A stretch of 38,199 nucleotides of DNA, taken from assembly GCF_004341035.1 (NCBI RefSeq), contig NZ_SLXK01000038.1, forward strand, positions 1 to 38,199, given 5' to 3'. The DNA comes from Scopulibacillus darangshiensis (GTDB lineage: Bacteria; Bacillota; Bacilli; Bacillales; Sporolactobacillaceae). A program made the translations under genes and the position numbers. A model generated the notes under the pieces. The model was given only the letters and a program-made list of their open reading frames with translations, did no database searches and was not told the DNA's origin. The first letter of the stretch is position 1; every line of letters begins with the position of its first letter. Shown here one piece after another: positions 34,174 through 38,199 of the stretch.

Positions 34174-34434
34174 TTATCGCTTTATTCCCCACATGACATC
34201 CTGATCGTTAATGACCGTATCCACAACGTCTCCATCTAAAAGAATATTTGCATTTTGGGGTGCTTTATTATCATGGCCCCCTATGGTTCCTAATGCCGTA
34301 TTTGCTTTGCTGTGTGTGCTCCAGCCAAATTGCGTATTGATCCCATTGAAAACACCGGCGTTACTCGCGGCATTAGTCACCTGAATTGTATGGTAAACAA
34401 TGCTGATATCTGAGCTCTCAGGGTAGTTAGTCAT
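34174..34434 (-). CDS. GerP-like small protein family member
   Basis: An 86-residue protein with a clean family core: SNAGVFNGINTQFGWSTHSKAN, then GTIGGHDN and NILLDGDVVDTVINDQDVMWG. It is closest to the C-terminal domain of the 34646 gene (FNG-N-x-QFGWS-x-HSK and DQDVMW/DRDVMW). AGAAAGGTG precedes the ATG. A consensus SigK promoter lies about 55 bases upstream, divergent from that of the 34646 gene. Confidence 0.75.
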   Translation of the reverse strand: MTNYPESSDISIVYHTIQVTNAASNAGVFNGINTQFGWSTHSKANTALGTIGGHDNKAPQNANILLDGDVVDTVINDQDVMWGIKR

Positions 34435-34485
34435 TGAGAAACACCTTTCTGTTTTTCACAAATTTTAAAGGCATGCTTTTGAAAA

Positions 34486-34513
34486 TAGTCTATGTTATTC
34501 GCCTAATATAAGT
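34486..34513 (-). promoter_or_regulatory. SigK-type promoter for the 34434 gene
   Basis: Minus strand: AC (34513-34512), 17 bases, CATAGACTA (34494-34486). It shares GAATAACATAG and CTA with the promoter at 25882-25909, in the same register to the -35. Confidence 0.75.
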
Positions 34514-34584
34514 GTCAAAATGTTATGGTGAACACTGACCTCAGGGTGAAATTGCTTGTAGGCATTTTCCTCATAAAAAGCTTC

Positions 34585-34611
34585 ACAAAAAGGGGCATAA
34601 TACATATGATA
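34585..34611 (+). promoter_or_regulatory. SigK-type promoter for the 34646 gene
   Basis: CAC with AC at 34585-34586, exactly 16 bases, then CATATGATA, a full consensus match, 35 bases before the ATG. Confidence 0.75.
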
Positions 34612-34645
34612 TCACTGAAATAGTTTGAGAAAGGGTGTTGAAGAC

Positions 34646-35239
34646 ATGTACAATGACCCTAGAAATTTCATGAATGGCATGCCGCCTATGTTTAATCATC
34701 CGAATCATCCGTTTCAAAAAGATCCCGGTCCTTTTTTGACGGAAAATATGCCACAACACATTCCTTACAATGTCTTAAATACCTTGCCATTTAAGCCCGG
34801 GGTGAACATCTCAAGGAGCCAAGCCCAGAATCCACATCCATATCCTTTTCAAGAGGAATATAAAAAAATGGCGGATCAACAGCCGCAGCAATTCCAAAGT
34901 TATCCCTTTAACGGGGATAAAGTAAAAGATAATGAAGCGAAAAACGAGCAATCTCAGAAACAAAAAAATAAAAAGAAGAAAAAAAAATCTAAACCTAAAG
35001 CCATGATAAGCTTTGATAAGCTTAGTGCGGGATCATTAGCAGCTTCTTCCGGGATATTTAATGGGAAGAATATTCAATTTGGCTGGAGTGCCCATAGTAA
35101 AACGAACAATGGGTTTGGAACACTGAGCGGAAATCATAATAATTTCCACGATAACTATAATATCGTTTTCGATAACGACCAAATCGATACGCCGATCGAT
35201 GACCGCGATGTGATGTGGAGTCCAATTCCAACATCTTAG
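34646..35239 (+). CDS. Two-part coat-like protein with C-terminal GerP-like domain
   Basis: A 197-residue protein. Residues 1-95 are rich in Asn, Pro, Met, Phe and Gln (NDPRNFMNGMPPMFNHPNHPF), residues 95-120 are strongly basic (KQKNKKKKKKSKPK), and residues 125-197 hold the family core: SSGIFNGKNIQFGWSAHSKTNNGFG, then YNIVFDNDQIDTPIDDRDVMW. The ATG at 34646 is used because of AAAGGG ten bases upstream; TTG at 34625 overlaps that RBS region. It has its own SigK promoter and is followed by the GerPC-like gene 78 bases later. The layout suggests a structural coat protein; function is unknown. Confidence 0.7.
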   Translation: MYNDPRNFMNGMPPMFNHPNHPFQKDPGPFLTENMPQHIPYNVLNTLPFKPGVNISRSQAQNPHPYPFQEEYKKMADQQPQQFQSYPFNGDKVKDNEAKNEQSQKQKNKKKKKKSKPKAMISFDKLSAGSLAASSGIFNGKNIQFGWSAHSKTNNGFGTLSGNHNNFHDNYNIVFDNDQIDTPIDDRDVMWSPIPTS

Positions 35240-35317
35240 CATTAATAATTGTGTTTTTTTGTTCATATAGTGTAAGAGCAGCGGTTTTTAACGGAGGACG
35301 GAAAGGGGGGACAACTG

Positions 35318-36514
35318 GTGGAAGATCAACAACAATTGAAGGAACTAAAAGATAAATTAGATCATTTGGATAAGATGATGAAGGCTATGAAAGGCCAAGG
35401 AATGTCTTATTATGTCAATATTGAACACGCGGATATTCATGGGCCTGTGGTGGATCAATTGGATTATAATTTTGATAACGTTGATGTAAAGGAGGTTAGC
35501 GGGGCATTAAATTTAGGAAATAATTTTGGTGTACGTGTAAGCGGGGTCAAGAAGAAAAAGGCTGGCGGTCATAATAAACCACAGGACGCTTCATCACAAG
35601 GAGAACCATCACATAGTTCCACTGATCGGGAGGAAAAATCATCGCCGCAAAAAAAACAGCATTCACCTTCTGGACACCCTCAATCTCAACAAACGCAGAA
35701 TCGTGGCAAATCGCCTTCTTCCGGTCAGGAGGCCGCCAAGCACACCACGTTACAGGCTAGACCACCTGTATCGAAGAATCCGGCACAACCGGGACAAACT
35801 TCCCATAAGGATGGATTAACAAAGCCATCGGGAGAAATGAGAGATAAAGAGAATGAGAAAAAGAAAGAGGTTCATTCTCAGGTTCAAACAAAAGCCAATC
35901 CCAAATCAGTGGCAAACAAAAGAAAAGAACGGGCCATTGGGGATAACAAGAAAGTTAATACCCCCAACCTAACTTCGGAGAAGTCTGAAACTAAAAAAGA
36001 AAAAAAGATGTCTTTACCGGCGCATAGTGATCCGAATCGTCATTCTGCCCCGCCAAAGGTATCTTTTCAAAGGCGATTTCCCAATCAAGCTGAAGAGAAG
36101 GATACGGAGAAACGGCCTGTAAGAACTGAAAAGTCTTCTTTAAGAACCAAGGAAGTGCCGAATATGGCAAGGGAAAATGAACAGGAGCCGCCACCAGCAG
36201 ATCATCATTCGAAAGAGGGGGCAATTAAAAAGGGGTTTGAAAAATTCGCGCAAAGATTAAAGTTATCAAAAAATGCGTCTGAATCCGATACATATTCCAA
36301 AAACGACGAAACTGATTCATACCATACAACTGAGAAAGAGGAGAAGACGATTACCCGAAAGGATGAAGAAAATAACCCGCAACTAATCGAAAACGATAAG
36401 CTCCCAGCAGATCCTAAGAATAGTATAAAGGAGGAAGGACAAAAAACATCTCCTCCAAAAAGGCTATCGCAAACTAAAAAGGGCTTTTCTTTTAAAATGG
36501 ATCATAAGGAATGA
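35318..36514 (+). CDS. GerPC-like N-terminal segment with long charged low-complexity tail
   Basis: A 398-residue protein. Residues 1-28 form a coiled coil (QLKELKDKLDHLDKMMKAMK); residues 30-72 have YYVNIEHADIHGPVVDQLD and FDNVDVKEVSGALNLGNN, which recalls the short YxFDxLxVExLxGTLNIG stretch of GerPC. From residue 75 to 398 it is a hydrophilic region of Lys, Glu, Ser, Pro, Gln and Asn without any clear fold. The start is GTG with GAAAGGGGGG seven bases upstream. It lies next to a GerP-like gene, matching the association of GerPC with GerPA/F types. A coat linker role is inferred; the GerPC link rests on a short motif. Confidence 0.6.
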   Translation: MEDQQQLKELKDKLDHLDKMMKAMKGQGMSYYVNIEHADIHGPVVDQLDYNFDNVDVKEVSGALNLGNNFGVRVSGVKKKKAGGHNKPQDASSQGEPSHSSTDREEKSSPQKKQHSPSGHPQSQQTQNRGKSPSSGQEAAKHTTLQARPPVSKNPAQPGQTSHKDGLTKPSGEMRDKENEKKKEVHSQVQTKANPKSVANKRKERAIGDNKKVNTPNLTSEKSETKKEKKMSLPAHSDPNRHSAPPKVSFQRRFPNQAEEKDTEKRPVRTEKSSLRTKEVPNMARENEQEPPPADHHSKEGAIKKGFEKFAQRLKLSKNASESDTYSKNDETDSYHTTEKEEKTITRKDEENNPQLIENDKLPADPKNSIKEEGQKTSPPKRLSQTKKGFSFKMDHKE

Positions 36515-36518
36515 AAGT

Positions 36519-36552
36519 AAGGAGCCTCCATTTTGTAAGGGCTCCTTTAAAT
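36519..36552 (+). terminator. Terminator after the GerPC-like gene
   Basis: AAGGAGCC pairs with GGGCTCCTT, followed by TAAATTAT; four bases after the stop codon. Confidence 0.7.
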
Positions 36553-36559
36553 TATCAAA

Positions 36560-36607
36560 GCCATTATCGCTTCGCCAAAGGCTCGCCAATCGGCAAGTTT
36601 TCTTTAA
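36560..36607 (-). repeat. Interspersed repeat, family R1 copy 3 (fragment)
   Basis: The reverse complement reads AAAGAAAACTTGCCGATTGG then CGAGCC, the same as the left end of the copies at 6077 and 14136 (inverted) except for one changed base in the second palindrome arm. The right half of the repeat is missing. It overlaps the stop of the next gene by four bases. Confidence 0.75.
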
Positions 36608-36891
36608 AATAGACCGCCCTGAATCAGCCCCCACATTCTTCGTTGGTGACCTGGGTTTTGTGGATCAACCCCGCAGCACATAAGCCAGTTGGCGGCATTC
36701 TCCCTCTGTTCCGGTGAGACTGGGACGCCCAAACATCTAGAGAGACCGTCTACTAAACCATAGGCGCCACCCGGGTGTCTTAAATCTGCCATTCTGTAGG
36801 AACGGAGCATACCATAGACACGATGGTAGTTCCAGGGATTAGCCATTTTAGAACGAAAGACCCCCATTAATTCTGGATCTAAATAAGCCAT
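36604..36891 (-). CDS. Small sporulation-type protein, SpoVIF-like
   Basis: A 95-residue soluble protein, Trp-, Met- and Arg-rich (MANPWNYHRVYGMLRSYRM). The stretch LVDGLSRCLGVPVSPEQRENAANWLMCCGVDPQNPGHQRRMWGLI resembles the helix-turn-helix-like region of SpoVIF (a late mother-cell protein that aids GerE), where VxxLA...VPVSKEKEEKIVxAI is seen. That match is short and I am not sure of it. TAGGAGGG precedes the ATG and CATAAAATA, a SigK-like -10, lies 48 bases upstream. The R1 fragment meets its stop codon. Confidence 0.55.
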   Translation of the reverse strand: MAYLDPELMGVFRSKMANPWNYHRVYGMLRSYRMADLRHPGGAYGLVDGLSRCLGVPVSPEQRENAANWLMCCGVDPQNPGHQRRMWGLIQGGLF

Positions 36892-36938
36892 GTTTTCCCT
36901 CCTATCTTTACGTTAATTTTAAAATGAGAATGTCACTT

Positions 36939-36947
36939 TATTTTATG
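36939..36947 (-). promoter_or_regulatory. SigK-like -10 element
   Basis: Minus strand CATAAAATA matches CATAnnnTA; no AC at the right distance is seen. Confidence 0.4.
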
Positions 36948-37010
36948 AAAAAGGGAAAACGAAGAAACGGCATATCCAACCCTTTGTAATGAATTAAGCT
37001 AAGAACCTAG

Positions 37011-38199
37011 TCATTGATACTTTTTCATATAATGGCTTAGTGCTAGCAATGGCCAAATGTGTTGATAGCTATGATAGTGGATATAAAAATGGCCGGGCAA
37101 ACCCGCCCCCATCGGGTAGGTTACGGCCTTGCTTGAATGGTTGGTGCCCCTGCTTAAGAGATAGTCAATACCTCTGTCGATCTCCTCCGTCGGATGGTGA
37201 TGGCAGGCTATCAAAGCGTCAAGCGCCCAAGAGGTTTGGACAACTGTTGGATATAGAAGAGGGGTATATGTTCGTTCTTGATCGCTTTTACACGATTCTC
37301 CCCATCCGCCTTCAGTTTGTTGAATGTGTTTTAGCCATGAAAGGGCCCGTTGTATAGCAGAGTGATTCGGAGACACACCAACAGCAGTCAGTCCCGTTAG
37401 CGCTGCCCATGTGCCATAAATATAGGAAACTCCCCACCTGCCATACCATGAACCATCTGTTTCTTGGTTTTTCAGTATCCAGCTGACACCGTCACGAATA
37501 GACTGATGTGTAAGTGTCATTTGCGCTTTACTTCCCAGAAATTCTAATGTACGTCCAGTTAAATCAGCAGTTGACGGGTCAATCACTGTGTCCTTTAAAT
37601 TACGAATGGGCAATAAGGTGAAGAGGGATTGATGCCTGTTTTTTTCAAATGCTCCCCACCCGCCATCATTATTTTGGATATCAATGAGCCAATTCACACC
37701 CTCATTCCATGCCTTTCGATACCATTTCTCATTAACAGCGTAAGGGTGAATAGCGCGCAAAGCTGCCTGTGTGTCATCAATGTCTAGCGGGCTGGTGCTG
37801 CTCTCGGAAAAAGCCCATCCGCCCTTACTGTGCCTTTGCTTTTCCTTTACGGATAATAAGTATTCTGCTGAGGACAATACGGCATGGTCGTTTTTTTGAC
37901 AGCCCGCCTCTTGCATGGCATAGCTGATTAATGCCGTATCCCAGATCGTTGATAGCGAATTTTGTAAATGGACGTTATCATCAACTTTAGATAAAAAAGA
38001 CGTCATACCCTTGACAGCGTTTTCTATCCAGTGTGAGTTAGGATTATAGCCTAAGGCAAGCAAGGCATAGATCAAATAAAATGTAGCACTTGTATAACTA
38101 AATAACTCAAACTTCGCAGACTGAAATCGGCAAATAAGCCTTGATATAATTGGGCAAGGCTGCTACCCATTGTTGAAGTTGACTTTGTATAAGTTTTTT
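37011..38199 (-). CDS. sqhC: Squalene-hopene/sporulenol cyclase, C-terminal part with apparent frameshift
   Basis: The gene enters from beyond the right edge; about 395 of the usual 620 or so residues are in view. The catalytic DxDD motif is DIDD in SPLDIDDTQAALRAI; QW-type repeats include GGWAFSES, NNDGGWGAFEKN, ETDGSWYGRWGV and QTEGGWGESC, and the end is YHSYQHIWPLLALSHY. In spore formers this family makes hopanoids or sporulenes. The frame with RFQSAKFELFSYTSATFYLIYALLALGY is open only from about 38164. Upstream the homologous protein continues one frame off (QWVAALPNYIK up to about 38140), so one base seems to be inserted near 38139-38142. It is either a broken gene or a sequencing error. 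Confidence 0.85.

Noticed and set aside
35560-36480. Frameshifted remnant of a longer enzyme in the low-complexity tail
   Set aside because: The frame is open throughout with steady Lys/Glu/Ser/Pro composition, and the other frames show no domain, so the tail looks genuine.
38073-38075. TTG start for a 354-residue cyclase
   Set aside because: Conserved cyclase sequence continues upstream in the same frame, so this TTG is an internal Leu codon.
1-38199. CRISPR array, tRNA or rRNA genes
   Set aside because: No regularly spaced direct repeats, no tRNA-like cloverleaf words such as GGTTCGAATCC, and no rRNA segments were seen.

Overview
The window looks like the chromosome of an endospore-forming, moderately low-GC member of the Bacillales. 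The evidence is a CwlC-type mother-cell amidase, a sporulenol/squalene-hopene cyclase, many small spore-coat-like proteins with SigK-type promoters, and housekeeping genes (gltC-gltAB, lipM-lipA, efeUOB, tenA, ypjP) that resemble Bacillus subtilis genes. Assignment to a genus is not possible from the sequence alone.

Layout. (1) 1-3.2 kb: cell-wall lysis genes, namely a glucosaminidase, a CwlC-like amidase with two SPOR repeats, an LD-carboxypeptidase and a small holin-like membrane protein. (2) 3.2-6.3 kb: tenA under a TPP riboswitch, then the lipoate genes lipM and lipA. (3) 6.3-15 kb: a DUF2269-type membrane protein, gltC divergent from gltA-gltB (glutamate synthase), and purU. (4) 15.5-19.5 kb: the efeU-efeO/M-efeB iron-uptake operon behind a strong Fur box. 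(5) 19.7-24.2 kb: a DUF975 membrane protein, then class I ribonucleotide reductase genes preceded by two NrdR boxes and an adenosylcobalamin riboswitch. (6) 24.3-25.1 kb: a YpjP-family protein.

(7) 25.1-38.2 kb is the unusual part. It is an apparent spore-coat island holding nine members of one small protein family. The shared core is N-[AS]-G-[VI]-F-N-G-x-N, then a GW-x-[SH]-H-x-K-x-N block, then repeated Asp residues, and its layout recalls GerPA/GerPF. The island also has an Hsp20-like coat-type protein, a GerPC-like protein with a very long charged tail, a YmaF-like protein with six His-x-His motifs, a SpoVIF-like protein, and sqhC, which has an apparent frameshift at the window edge. Several of these genes carry SigK consensus promoters; two of the promoters are almost identical. 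In the middle of the island lies a urease operon, ureA-ureBC(fused)-ureF-ureG-ureD, with no ureE. All nickel ligands are kept, but the active-site flap is rewritten and the flap cysteine is valine.

Non-coding structure includes two riboswitches with terminators, Fur, NrdR and GltC operators, and at least four kinds of interspersed palindromic repeat. One repeat family occurs three times, and another leaves matching inverted ends on both sides of nrdF. No tRNA, rRNA, CRISPR array, transposase or prophage was seen.
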